Shown here piece after piece: positions 52,801-61,957 of a stretch of DNA of 64,000 nucleotides; positions within the stretch are counted from its first letter, which is position 1; every line of letters starts with the position of its first letter. The notes under the pieces are model-generated. The model did no database searches. It was not told the origin of the DNA and saw only the letters and a list, made by a program, of their open reading frames with translations. Both the position numbers and the translations under genes were made by a program. The stretch lies in assembly GCA_963768585.1 (NCBI GenBank), contig CAVYIF010000021.1:220331-284330 (forward strand), in the 5' to 3' direction. Source of the stretch: CAVUNY01 sp963768585. GTDB lineage: Bacteria > Chloroflexota > Anaerolineae > Anaerolineales > Anaerolineaceae.

Positions 52801-53286
52801 TTAACCGGGTTCTTCCAACGCCAGGATCATTTCTTCACCTTCCTGGCGAATGAATGAAAAGCCACATTTTTCTAATACACGGCGCGAGGCGACATTATGT
52901 TTAACAACATGTGCATATAAAGGTCGAACCTTGACGATTTTTAGAAATTGGTTCAGGGCACGGGTGGCGATCCCCTTACCCCAGTATGTTTTTCCAATCC
53001 AATATCCTACTTCCCTCTCCCCCGATATTTCAAAACTGACCACATTGCCGGCCACCTGCCCTTCAAAAAGAATCGTCTTTTTATCGATATTAGGGTTTGT
53101 CATAATTTTGGCCCAATGGGCCATGAAAGCATCCCATTCGCGAGCCGGGAAAGCTGCCATCTGGTTGGCTTCCGGGTCTGCCTGGTGAGCGTAAAAGATA
53201 GGTAAGTCGTCCTTTCTTACATCTCGCAAGATCACCACGCCAGCCAGATCATTTTCATTGACTGGTTTTGCGTTGCTTTTTGACAT
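52801..53286 (-). CDS. GNAT-family acetyltransferase (RimJ/RimL-like)
   Basis: 161 residues from the chosen ATG. The N-terminal VVILRDVRKDDLPIFYAHQADPEANQMAAF is typical of RimJ/RimL-like enzymes. Acetyl-CoA motif A is YWIGKTYWGKGIATRALNQF, and the end has VVKHNVASRRVLEKCGFSFI. The frame is open upstream to 53355, but residues before MSKSN are basic and unlike the family, so the start at 53286 is preferred with modest confidence. The substrate is not known. Confidence 0.85.
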   Translation of the reverse strand: MSKSNAKPVNENDLAGVVILRDVRKDDLPIFYAHQADPEANQMAAFPAREWDAFMAHWAKIMTNPNIDKKTILFEGQVAGNVVSFEISGEREVGYWIGKTYWGKGIATRALNQFLKIVKVRPLYAHVVKHNVASRRVLEKCGFSFIRQEGEEMILALEEPG

Positions 53287-53393
53287 ATCTTTATCCGTTT
53301 TCTTCCTTTTGCGCAAGATAAGCAGCGAAGCCAAATAATTATAGGCTTTTCCCATCCTGGTTTAGAAATAAATTTTTCGCTGATGCTTCATTT

Positions 53394-53402
53394 TGGTATA
53401 CT
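53394..53402 (+). promoter_or_regulatory. Extended -10 promoter of the methyltransferase gene
   Basis: TGG-TATACT at 53394-53402, 22 bases before the chosen ATG. Confidence 0.5.
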
Positions 53403-53423
53403 GATTTTACTAGGAGTATGTCG

Positions 53424-54128
53424 ATGACTCGTCCAATATCCATAGAAAACCGATGGGATATCCTGTACCGGGATTATCCTGATGTGTACGACGCATTTTC
53501 GAACACACCTTATCATCCAACCGTTTTCGAAGAACTGCCGAAGATGGTCAAATTGAAAGGCAAAGTGATCGCAGATGTTGGCTCAGGTACCGGGAATTCC
53601 AGTATTGCGCTGTCCAGGCATGCACAGCGCGTCATCGGTATTGAGAAAGAATCAAGCATGCTCAGCCAGGTCAAAGTCAAGCCAATCGCTGTAGAACCGG
53701 GTCAGGTATCCTTTTTGGCGGGTGATGCACTCGCCTTACCACTTGCAAATGAGTCGGTAAATCTTGTCATGGGGATTACCCTGGCTCTTTATCCGCCAGA
53801 ACAGTATCGAAATTTTATCTGTGAGGGTCTGCGGGTAGCGTCTGAGCAGGTCGTGTACGTCGGAATTCCACCAGATTGGTATGGTGGAGAGTTGGCCCAT
53901 GAGATTGACAATCTGGCAGAAGACCTGGCGGTAGTGGAAAGGATTTTTCTTGATGAATTCGATTTCTCATACCAGGATATCCTTTCTGTTCAGGAATACG
54001 GCTCGGTCGATCATATCGTGAATACGTATGGGTTTATCTTTGGAAAGCAAGTCATCGACTATCTTATCAGAAAGAAGAAAACGTCTATCCTGTGGAAGTT
54101 CCGTGTGTACAGCCGGGGAGTCACATAA
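53424..54128 (+). CDS. SAM-dependent class I methyltransferase
   Basis: 234 residues. SAM motif I is VIADVGSGTGNSSIALS, then VIGIEKESSMLSQ (motif II), FLAGDALALPLANESVNLV (UbiE-like motif), and ALYPPEQYRNFICEGLRVA. These place it in the Methyltransf_11 group. ATG 53424 is preferred: AGGAG lies 8 bases before it, against 2 for the in-frame ATG at 53418. The target is unknown. The C-terminus (LIRKKKTSILWKFRVYSRG) is basic. The roughly 120 bases after its stop hold no gene. Confidence 0.85.
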   Translation: MTRPISIENRWDILYRDYPDVYDAFSNTPYHPTVFEELPKMVKLKGKVIADVGSGTGNSSIALSRHAQRVIGIEKESSMLSQVKVKPIAVEPGQVSFLAGDALALPLANESVNLVMGITLALYPPEQYRNFICEGLRVASEQVVYVGIPPDWYGGELAHEIDNLAEDLAVVERIFLDEFDFSYQDILSVQEYGSVDHIVNTYGFIFGKQVIDYLIRKKKTSILWKFRVYSRGVT

Positions 54129-54275
54129 ATCGATGCTATTTTTGGGGAAGGGCATTCCGCCTGGAATAGGCACCTTGATATACGATTGTCTGAACGGATG
54201 TGCCTGTCAGCGCATAATTGATTTCAAAAAAGATGTGCTTATCTTCAGTTGTTCAGGTATGTAAATAGGATTAAG

Positions 54276-54308
54276 CAGCCGCCAAACCAATCTCTGGTTT
54301 GGCGGCTG
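54276..54308 (-). terminator. Terminator of the purine operon
   Basis: CAGCCGCCAAACCA and TGGTTTGGCGGCTG form a perfect 14-bp stem, just after the end of the xanthine-dehydrogenase-like gene. Confidence 0.75.
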
Positions 54309-54326
54309 ACGGGTCGCGGCATAAAT

Positions 54327-57155
54327 TTAAGCAGGCTGCGCAGATTCAGTTTGCTGTATTCCCCAGAGCACCTGTTCCTGGTCAACGGGCAACCGGTCAA
54401 TGCGCACCCCCACAGCATTATGAACTGCGTTGGTAATGGCTGGAGAGGTCGGGATGATGACAATCTCGCCCACACCCTTGGCGCCGTACGGCCCGGTAGA
54501 AACATTGTGCTCAACCACCAGGGGGATTATTTCAGGGGTCAAAGCGATCGACGGCATGCGGTAGCGGGCCAGCCGGTCCGTGATTACCCGCCCTTCTTCC
54601 ACCTGGAAATTTTCGGTCAGGGCGTGGCCCAGGCCCATCATTACGCCGCCTTCGATTTGCCCGCGCAGACCAAGCGGGTTGATCGCAAAACCGACGTCGT
54701 TAGCGGAAATGACTCGCAAGACTGTAACTTCACCGGTGTGGGTGTTGACCTCTACTTCGGCGGCCTGGGCGGCAAAGGAAAAAGCAAAGTGCATATCCCC
54801 GCCCTTGCCAAGTGGGGAAGTGGCTGGCGCCCAATAGGTGACGGTAGCACTCGGCGTGCGCCCCGAAGAAATGATTTTTTCGGCGACCTGCGCCATGGTC
54901 AGGGTTCGCGGTCCGATCTGGGCCAATCCTTCCACATAGCGAATTTCCTCAGGTGGAACATCATAAATCTCAGCCAATTCGCCGGTGATCATCTGGCGCA
55001 GGGCCTGGGAGGCCTGGCGAACCGCATTTCCACTGACAAAGGTCTGGCGAGAGGCCGTGGTTGGCCCGCCATCGGGGGTCAGGTCGGTATCCGAAAGCAG
55101 AACAGATATTTTTTCAGGATCCTGCTCGAGGATTTCTGCCGCGATCAGGCGCAGTACGGTTGGCAGACCCTGTCCCAATTCAGCCGAGGAAGTGCGCACC
55201 TGGAAGGTGCCATCTCGCAGTAGTTCTGCATCCGCTCCGGCTTTATCCGGGGCGCCGCCGCCCAGGCCGGTATTTTTGTAGGCCACGGCAAAGCCCCAGG
55301 CCCGTTTCAAATGGCCGGCGCCCTTCATGGTTATGGCTTTAAAAGGCTCGTTTCCGCCCAGGCGTTTCATTTCCTGTTCCACCCGGTCGATGCATTCAAC
55401 CAGGCCCACACTATCCCGCAAGATCTGCCCGGTATTGGTGACGCTACCGACATGCAGCGCGTTTTTCCGGCGCAGCTCTACCGGATCCAAATCGAGTTTC
55501 TTGGCGAGCATATCCATGATGCTTTCGACGGCAAAGGCTGATTGGAAAACGCCAAAGCCGCGGAAGGCCCCGGCAGGTGGGTTATTGGTATACATGGCAT
55601 AGCAATCGGCACGTACGTTCGGCACTTCATAGGGGCCAGAAGAATGGGTTGTAGCCCGGGTCATTACTTTTTCACCCAACGAGGCGTATGCGCCGGTATC
55701 TCCATACAATTCCGTTTCCACCGCGGTCAGGCAGCCGTCGCGGCGGGCGCCGACCTTAACGCGAATCTGGGTGGCGTGGCGCTTGGGATGGACGGTCAGA
55801 GATTCCTGGCGATCGAATAACAATTTTACCGGGCGGCCGGTGGCGCGAGCCAGCATTGCGGAGTGGATCTGCCCCATGACATCTTCTTTACCGCCAAAAC
55901 CGCCGCCGATCAGCTGGCCGATGATATGCACTTTTTCCTGGGGCACGCCCAGGGCGCGGGCGACCTGTTCGCGATCCTGGTAGGGAATTTGCGAGCCAAC
56001 ATAAATTTCAACCCGATCATCCTCGGTTATCCGGGCAATGCTGCACTCCGGTTCCATAAAAGCATGGTCGTGGATCGGTGTGTTGAATGTATGCTCAAGA
56101 ACGATATCCGCGGCCCGAAAACCTTCATCCATGTTGCCCTTACGGACCTTGATGTGCTTGAGCAGGTTGCCATTGGGATGAATTGAACGGGTTTCGGGCA
56201 GGCGAGCCTGCACAGCGCTGCTGACGATCGGGAGCGGCTCATATTCGGCTTCAATCAAATCGAGCGCCTGGGTGGCGATCTGACGCGTTTCAGCAGCTAC
56301 AATCGCAACCGGATCACCAACCGTACGCACGTCCTGGCCGACTCCAACCAACACCGGCCAATCCAGGATAATCAGGCCTGAGATATTTTCACCGGGAACA
56401 TCTGCGGCGGTTAAAACGGCCGCAACGCCGGGTAAGGCTCGGGCTTTGGAAACATCCAGCTTGCGCAGCACGGCTGCTGGCAGCATGGCGCGCTTAACAC
56501 GGGCATGCAGCATGCCTTCGAATTGGATATCATCCGTATAGACTGCCTGACCGGTCACTTTTTGGACGGCATCGGCGCGCGCGTGAACCCGCCCGACGGC
56601 TTTTCCGGGGACGGCAGCCTCTGGAATGTCTGGCGGTGCTACCGGCGTGTTGGTGCGCATGGCGGTGGCGGCGGCTTGAACGGCACCCAGAATGCTGGGA
56701 TAACCGCCACAGCGGCATAAGGTGTCTTTGAGCGCGTATTTTATTTCATCTTCGCCTGGCGTTGAATTATGTTCGAGCAGCGCGGCAGCAGTCATAATTT
56801 GTCCGGGGATGCAGAAACCACACTGCACGGAGCCGTACTGGATAAATGCATCCTGGAGGGGATGCAGGCTGTTTGGGGGTGTTTTTTCAGTGTCCGATCC
56901 GGACCGCCGGGACTGATAATAATTTGCCAGCCCTTCAATCGTAACAATCTGGCGATTGTGGGCTTTGGCGGCCGGAAAGCCGCAGGAAAGGACCGGTTCG
57001 CCGTCCAGCAGGACGGTACAGGCGCCGCATTCATCTTCCTGGCAGGCGATTTTGGTTCCCGTCAGCCCCAGGCGCAAACGGAGCAGATCAGAAAGCATTT
57101 CACCCGGACGCTCTTCAAGCGAAACAGGATTGCCGTTAACAGTAAATTCAATCAT
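54327..57155 (-). CDS. Xanthine-dehydrogenase-like protein: fused 2Fe-2S and molybdopterin chain
   Basis: 942 residues. The N-terminal about 160 residues hold two 2Fe-2S clusters: plant-type CQEDECGACTVLLDGEPVLSC and the helical CGFCIPGQIM with CRCGGY. From about 195 the molybdenum domain begins (GRVHARADAVQKVTGQAVYTDDI), with IGGGFGGKED, PPAGAFRGFGVFQSAFAVES, ELGQGL and AKGVGE near the end. FAD is on the separate upstream gene. This two-chain layout differs from E. coli XdhABC. ATG 57155 follows GGAGG. Purine hydroxylation is inferred from the nucleoside transporter beside it; other aromatic aldehydes or heterocycles are possible. Confidence 0.9.
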   Translation of the reverse strand: MIEFTVNGNPVSLEERPGEMLSDLLRLRLGLTGTKIACQEDECGACTVLLDGEPVLSCGFPAAKAHNRQIVTIEGLANYYQSRRSGSDTEKTPPNSLHPLQDAFIQYGSVQCGFCIPGQIMTAAALLEHNSTPGEDEIKYALKDTLCRCGGYPSILGAVQAAATAMRTNTPVAPPDIPEAAVPGKAVGRVHARADAVQKVTGQAVYTDDIQFEGMLHARVKRAMLPAAVLRKLDVSKARALPGVAAVLTAADVPGENISGLIILDWPVLVGVGQDVRTVGDPVAIVAAETRQIATQALDLIEAEYEPLPIVSSAVQARLPETRSIHPNGNLLKHIKVRKGNMDEGFRAADIVLEHTFNTPIHDHAFMEPECSIARITEDDRVEIYVGSQIPYQDREQVARALGVPQEKVHIIGQLIGGGFGGKEDVMGQIHSAMLARATGRPVKLLFDRQESLTVHPKRHATQIRVKVGARRDGCLTAVETELYGDTGAYASLGEKVMTRATTHSSGPYEVPNVRADCYAMYTNNPPAGAFRGFGVFQSAFAVESIMDMLAKKLDLDPVELRRKNALHVGSVTNTGQILRDSVGLVECIDRVEQEMKRLGGNEPFKAITMKGAGHLKRAWGFAVAYKNTGLGGGAPDKAGADAELLRDGTFQVRTSSAELGQGLPTVLRLIAAEILEQDPEKISVLLSDTDLTPDGGPTTASRQTFVSGNAVRQASQALRQMITGELAEIYDVPPEEIRYVEGLAQIGPRTLTMAQVAEKIISSGRTPSATVTYWAPATSPLGKGGDMHFAFSFAAQAAEVEVNTHTGEVTVLRVISANDVGFAINPLGLRGQIEGGVMMGLGHALTENFQVEEGRVITDRLARYRMPSIALTPEIIPLVVEHNVSTGPYGAKGVGEIVIIPTSPAITNAVHNAVGVRIDRLPVDQEQVLWGIQQTESAQPA

Positions 57156-57167
57156 TTTTTCCTCCAC

Positions 57168-58043
57168 CTATAAGGTGCTGCGTTCCCAGGCCGTGGTGAG
57201 CACATCTTCGAGCAGGATTTTGCACAGATGGTAGCGGTAGGCAGCCGTCGCCCGAGCGGCGCTGGTGCGGAAGCTCAGGGTGCTGTCCACCAGGGATTGT
57301 GCTTTTTGTATCGCGACCGGGCCAAAGGGTTGGCCGCAAAGGGCTTCTTCGATCGCAATTGCCCTTTGTGGGGTTGTCCCGGCGGGACCTACCCCGATCC
57401 GGACGGATTGGATGATATCCCCCTGGCGTTGCAGCCAGGCCGCCAGGTTGATCACCGGCAGAGCCACGCCCTGCGGCCGCATGACGCGGCTGAAGGCGGA
57501 AGCCTGCCCCGGTTTTCGCAAGGGAAGGTGAAATCCTACCACCAGTTCAATCGTATCACACAGGTCGGTTCTGCCGACCCCACGGAATATATTGAGAATA
57601 GGTTCTATGCGCCGTCCTGAAAGGCCGGCAATTTCGACGGTAGCATTTAGTGCCACAAGTGCTATCGTGCCGTCTGCAGCCGGAAGGGCGTGCGCGACAT
57701 TCCCGCCCAGGGTGGCGGTATTGCGCACCTGGGGACCACCGATCAGAGCGCATGCTTCAACTGCAGCCAGGGCGTGCTCTTTGACCAATGGAGAGTTGGC
57801 AATCACGCTGACCGGCACGCCGGCGCCAATAAATATCAAATCACCACGCAGTTCAAGAGCTTGCAGCTCAGGAATGCGGCTGATATCGACCAGAGTGTGA
57901 ACGGGGGGTTGGTGGCCCTGCTGGATGTCCAGCAGCAAATCGGTTCCGCCAGCGATCGGGCGGGCGGGCCCTGAGGCTGAAGCCAGGGCTTGCAAGGCCT
58001 CATCAATAGACTGCGAAAGAATATATTCAGACCAGAGGTTCAT
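57168..58043 (-). CDS. FAD-binding subunit of the molybdopterin dehydrogenase
   Basis: 291 residues of the CoxM/XdhB-like FAD family that relays electrons from the Fe-S clusters. The pyrophosphate-binding PIAGGTDLLLDIQQG is near residue 31. The second FAD motif is TLGGNVAHALPAADG near 114. The C-terminal CO dehydrogenase flavoprotein-like region follows. The next gene (fused Fe-S/Mo chain) starts 12 bases later on the minus strand. The preceding ABC ATPase gene is 141 bases upstream. Together they form one enzyme, probably XDH-type. Confidence 0.93.
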   Translation of the reverse strand: MNLWSEYILSQSIDEALQALASASGPARPIAGGTDLLLDIQQGHQPPVHTLVDISRIPELQALELRGDLIFIGAGVPVSVIANSPLVKEHALAAVEACALIGGPQVRNTATLGGNVAHALPAADGTIALVALNATVEIAGLSGRRIEPILNIFRGVGRTDLCDTIELVVGFHLPLRKPGQASAFSRVMRPQGVALPVINLAAWLQRQGDIIQSVRIGVGPAGTTPQRAIAIEEALCGQPFGPVAIQKAQSLVDSTLSFRTSAARATAAYRYHLCKILLEDVLTTAWERSTL

Positions 58044-58184
58044 AGGGATCGGTGGGTTCCTCCTGAAAGGCTGGCGGCACTTTTCGACGAGCTCTGCGGC
58101 TCGACGCCGGTAGGTTGTCCTTGCCGACCACCGAATCCAAATCTATAACGTTTTCATTCGGGATGATCCCCGAATGTTAATTAA

Positions 58185-59720
58185 TTATACTACGCCAGCC
58201 ATCATTAATCCGAGCTGCTGGAGTGTACTGTTCCTGGTTTCTACAATACCAACGATGCGGCCCTCATATATGACTGCAATCCGGTCGGAAAGAGCCCGGA
58301 TTTCATCCAGATCTTCGGAAATCAAGACGGTTGCCGTGCCCGCCTGGCGTTGATCCAACAGGCGTTGGTGGATGTATTCACTGGCACCGATATCCACCCC
58401 GCGCGTGGGCTGGGCGGCGATGAGCACTTTGGGCTGGCGCGAAAGTTCTCGGGCCATAATCAGCTTCTGAATGTTGCCCCCGGAAAGGTTTTTAAGGGGT
58501 GTATCCAGGCTGGGGGTCTTGACGTTGTATTTTTCAATCATGGAGCGCGAATGTTGGGCAATGGCTTTAAAGTCAAGAAAAATACCGTGGCTGAAGGGTG
58601 CCTTACCATGATCTTCTAAAACCAGATTGTCTGAGACGCTAAAATCCTTAATCGCCCCATCGCGCATGCGCTCTTCAGGAATGTATGACTGACCGGCTTC
58701 AATATGCTCCGTCGGAGAGGCATGGGTAACGTCTATTCCATCCAGAAGCACTTTTCCTTGTTGAATAGGGCGCAACCCGGCCAGCGCTTCAGCCAGTTCA
58801 CGCTGCCCATTACCGGAAACGCCCGCCAGGGCCAGAATTTCACCCGCGCGCACGTTCAGGTTGAAGTCTTTGATTGCATCCGTGCCCCGGTCACCGAGCA
58901 CGGTGAGATTTTGAACATCCAGCAGAATGTCGCCGGCCTGTAAAGGCGGTTGGTTGTACTGCAAGATTACCGGGCGGCCGACCATCATTTCGGCCAGTTC
59001 TGCCCGGGTTGCCCCGCCGGTGGAGCGCGTACCCACGACTTTTCCATCCCGCAGCACAGTGACCTGGTTGCAGATTCCGAGGACTTCATGCAGCTTATGA
59101 GAGATAAAAATTAGGGCATGCCCATCTGCAGCCATTTGCTTCAAGGTTTTAAATAAATCATCAACTTCCTGGGGAGTCAGCACGGCAGTCGGTTCATCCA
59201 GGATGAGCAGCGCGGCTCCGCGGTACAGGGCCTTAACAATTTCAACACGCTGCTGCTCGCCAACGGCCAACTGCCAGACGTAGGCCCGCGGATCCACTTT
59301 CAGGCCGTATTGTTTGCACAGCCCCATCATCCGCTTTTCCACCACATCAAGATCCAGCAGCGATCCACGGGTAGAGGGCAGGCCTAAAGCCACATTTTCA
59401 ACAACTGTCAGGGATGGCACGAGCATAAAGTGCTGGTAAATCATCCCAACGCCGGCATTGATCGCATCTTGCGGTGAATTGAAGTGCTGCTCTTCACCGT
59501 TGATCAGTATCTTACCCTCATCCGGGCGGTAGAGACCGTACAACTGGCGAACCAGCGTGCTCTTTCCGGCGCCATTTTCCCCCAGTAAAGCCAGGATTTC
59601 TCCTGACTTTACCTGAATATCAACATGATCGTTTGCCAGCACGCCTGGGAATCGCTTTACGATCCCTACCATGCGCATTTCATCGATGCGCGGTTTGCCG
59701 GTTGGAAGGAGATTTGTCAT
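58185..59720 (-). CDS. ABC transporter ATP-binding protein, nucleoside/simple-sugar type (double NBD)
   Basis: 511 residues with two ATPase domains in one chain, as in RbsA/NupO-like proteins. Domain 1 has Walker A GENGAGKSTLVRQL near residue 52, signature AVGEQQRVEIVKAL, and Walker B LLILDEPTAVLTP. Domain 2 has the degenerate Walker A AGVSGNGQRELAEALAG, LSGGNIQKLIMARELS, and AAQPTRGVDIGA; this asymmetry is usual. It energises the two permeases encoded upstream. The gene begins at 59720, after a hairpin that separates it from the binding-protein gene. Confidence 0.93.
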   Translation of the reverse strand: MTNLLPTGKPRIDEMRMVGIVKRFPGVLANDHVDIQVKSGEILALLGENGAGKSTLVRQLYGLYRPDEGKILINGEEQHFNSPQDAINAGVGMIYQHFMLVPSLTVVENVALGLPSTRGSLLDLDVVEKRMMGLCKQYGLKVDPRAYVWQLAVGEQQRVEIVKALYRGAALLILDEPTAVLTPQEVDDLFKTLKQMAADGHALIFISHKLHEVLGICNQVTVLRDGKVVGTRSTGGATRAELAEMMVGRPVILQYNQPPLQAGDILLDVQNLTVLGDRGTDAIKDFNLNVRAGEILALAGVSGNGQRELAEALAGLRPIQQGKVLLDGIDVTHASPTEHIEAGQSYIPEERMRDGAIKDFSVSDNLVLEDHGKAPFSHGIFLDFKAIAQHSRSMIEKYNVKTPSLDTPLKNLSGGNIQKLIMARELSRQPKVLIAAQPTRGVDIGASEYIHQRLLDQRQAGTATVLISEDLDEIRALSDRIAVIYEGRIVGIVETRNSTLQQLGLMMAGVV

Positions 59721-59737
59721 AGAAAATTGGTTTGGTC

Positions 59738-59772
59738 AGGCGGGGCCGACTGATTCAATCGACCCCGCCTGT
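59738..59772 (-). terminator. Hairpin between the BMP lipoprotein and ATPase genes
   Basis: The arms CAGGCGGGGCCGA and TCGACCCCGCCTG pair with one G-T, loop of 9 bases. It lies in the 63-base gap after the binding-protein gene; no T-run is seen, so it may raise binding-protein mRNA over the rest. Confidence 0.55.
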
Positions 59773-59783
59773 ACCATGACAGA

Positions 59784-60908
59784 TTACTTAGACATTAACG
59801 GATCGATCGTGCCATCTTCGATGCCTTTTATGGCATCATCGGCGGCTTTCTTCGCGTCGGCGGGAACTGTGACTGCGTCGTTGTATTTGATCACCAGGCC
59901 GTCGTTTTTGAAGGTCAGGGTATAAGCCTTGTTGCCAAGTACGCCTGCTTCGCGGCTGGCAATGATGTCTTTGAGGATGCCGGTCCAATCGTAGACCTGG
60001 CTGGAAACGACAATGGAAGGGGCCAGTGAAGTCTGATCCCACTGGGTGCCGAACCACAGGGCGCCCTTGTCTTTACCAATCCCAATCGCCCCAACGACGG
60101 ATTGCGAGGAGCCCGTCAGAACATCAGCGCCGTTATTGATTTGGGTGGTAGCCGCCGCTGCCATCAGCGATACATCAGAGAAGGAGCCGGTGTAGGTGAT
60201 GTTGACTTTCGCGTCTGGTTTGGTTGCCAGAACACCGGCCTTGAAACCATCCACGTAAAGCTTGGCGTCGCCGGCTTCAACCGGACCGCAAATACCGATC
60301 ACGCCCGATTTCGACATCATGGCAGCAAGTACGCCTTGAACATAACCGCCCTGTTGGGCTTCGGCCTGGTAAGCAAACACATTGGTGATTCCGTCTGCCT
60401 GGAAGGTATTCAGGCTTGTGCCCCATGCAAAGCTTGTTTTGGGGAAATCCGGGGCGATCTGCTGCAGGGAGGTGCCGTATTGCGAGCCGTGAGCGATGAC
60501 AATGTCATAACCCTTGGCGGCATAATCCCGAATTGCGGCAGCGGCATCGGGCACGTTGAACATGTTCTCGGATTTTGCGATTTCCAGTTTGGTTGGGCCA
60601 CCCATCTCGGTCTGGATTTTCAACCAGGCTTCATACATCGATTGGCTGAAGGAGGCGTCAGTGACCGGGCTGGGGAAAATTAAGGCGACTTTGAGGGTTT
60701 TTTCGGGCACCGCAATCGTCGGCGCGGGGGTAGCTGTGATCACCTGGGGTACGATCACAGTTTCTTTTACCTGAACGGTTTCTTTGACGGTAACAGTTTC
60801 CTTTACCGAGGTTGGTTCTACGGTTGGGGTCGCGGCAGGCGCGCAGGCACCCAGGAGCATCGCGAACAGAGCGAACAACAGGATCATGCGAAAGAGCGGA
60901 CGTTTCAT
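59784..60908 (-). CDS. BMP-family ABC transporter substrate-binding lipoprotein
   Basis: 374 residues. MKRPLFRMILLFALFAMLLGAC is the signal and lipobox region, with Cys22 as the anchor. The linker contains three tandem VKETV repeats (about residues 35-52). The BMP/PnrA domain follows: VALIFPSPVTDASFSQSMYE, YDIVIAHGSQYGTSL, TNVFAYQAEAQQGGYVQGVLAA, KSGVIGICGPVEAGD, and LWFGTQWDQTSLAPS. By family it binds purine nucleosides. ATG 60906-60908 follows AAGGAGAAG; the upstream in-frame ATG at 60953 would add a basic tail before the signal. Confidence 0.94.
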   Translation of the reverse strand: MKRPLFRMILLFALFAMLLGACAPAATPTVEPTSVKETVTVKETVQVKETVIVPQVITATPAPTIAVPEKTLKVALIFPSPVTDASFSQSMYEAWLKIQTEMGGPTKLEIAKSENMFNVPDAAAAIRDYAAKGYDIVIAHGSQYGTSLQQIAPDFPKTSFAWGTSLNTFQADGITNVFAYQAEAQQGGYVQGVLAAMMSKSGVIGICGPVEAGDAKLYVDGFKAGVLATKPDAKVNITYTGSFSDVSLMAAAATTQINNGADVLTGSSQSVVGAIGIGKDKGALWFGTQWDQTSLAPSIVVSSQVYDWTGILKDIIASREAGVLGNKAYTLTFKNDGLVIKYNDAVTVPADAKKAADDAIKGIEDGTIDPLMSK

Positions 60909-61021
60909 TTTGTTTCTTCTCCTTGTTTTAAAGTTTGGATAATTGGTTTTCATACTGGGTAATCACGTTTCTAATCCTTGCACCTCCTCCAGGATAATTC
61001 GGTTGCACCGGTATATACAAC

Positions 61022-61957
61022 TCAATTTTCTCCCCGTTCAAATGGTTTGGATAGGGCTGCCGGCGTTTGCGTGCGCCTGGCAAAAGCCAGGGCCAAAATG
61101 GTCAGGATATACGGCAGCATAACCAGCACATCATACGGGATGGGGATACTTTTATTCAACTGCACCGAAAACTGGAAGGCATTGACCAGGCTGAAAAGCA
61201 AAGCCCCACCCATCACCCCCCAGGGCCGCCAGCCGCCAAAATAAACCAGGGCCACGGCGATAAAACCCATTCCGTTCGTCATATTTTCCTGGAACAGGTT
61301 GACCCAGGCGATTGACAGGGATGCTCCGGCAATCCCAGCCAGCGAACCTCCCAACAGCAGGGTGGTGTAGCGAATACGGTTGATATTCACCCCGAGCGAA
61401 TCGGCAGCCATGGGGTTCTGCCCGGCGGCACGCACCTTCAGGCCAAAGGTAGTCTTATTGATTACGAAGGCGGCGATAGGAACCAGCAGAAAAGCAAAGT
61501 AAACCAGAATGTTGTGGTTGAAGAATGCGTCTCCCACAAAAGGAATCTTGCTCAGCAAAGGAATGGGGATGGGTTGAAACCCGGTGATGGGCGAGGGTGA
61601 GCCAAGCGTTACCTTAAAAAGCAGGCTGGATAAGCCGAGACCAAACAGCTGCAGGCCGATCCCGCTGATGCCCTGCTCTGCTTTCAGGGTGACGCTGATG
61701 ACTGCCATCAAAAGGCCCATCAGCGCGCCGACGATACCGGCGGTCAAAACGCCCAGCCAAAGATTTCCCGTTTTTAAGGCCACGTAGAACCCGCTGTAAG
61801 CACCCATCAGCATGATGCCATCCACGCCCAGGTTGTAAACTCCAGAAAGTTGGACGAAGTTCTCCCCGATGGCAGCATATAAATAGGGGGTTGCCAGACT
61901 GATACCTGTGCCAATAATCCCCAGGGCCTGAATGAAGAAAACCGCGATCTCATTCAT
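61022..61957 (-). CDS. ABC transporter permease, nucleoside type (second permease)
   Basis: 311 residues, about eight membrane helices, BPD_transp_2/NupQ-like. Family marks are YAAIGENFVQLSGVYNLGVDGIM near residue 26, VSVTLKAEQGISGIGLQL and AAGQNPMAADSLGVNINRIR near 195. The chosen ATG 61957 overlaps the end of the first permease gene by 8 bases; the frame extends further upstream to 62005. It forms the channel together with that permease. Confidence 0.93.
   Translation of the reverse strand: MNEIAVFFIQALGIIGTGISLATPYLYAAIGENFVQLSGVYNLGVDGIMLMGAYSGFYVALKTGNLWLGVLTAGIVGALMGLLMAVISVTLKAEQGISGIGLQLFGLGLSSLLFKVTLGSPSPITGFQPIPIPLLSKIPFVGDAFFNHNILVYFAFLLVPIAAFVINKTTFGLKVRAAGQNPMAADSLGVNINRIRYTTLLLGGSLAGIAGASLSIAWVNLFQENMTNGMGFIAVALVYFGGWRPWGVMGGALLFSLVNAFQFSVQLNKSIPIPYDVLVMLPYILTILALAFARRTQTPAALSKPFERGEN

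Noticed and set aside
54249..55223. 324-residue plus-strand frame opposite the molybdopterin chain
   Set aside because: Shadow of the high-GC minus gene; it also runs through the terminator hairpin.
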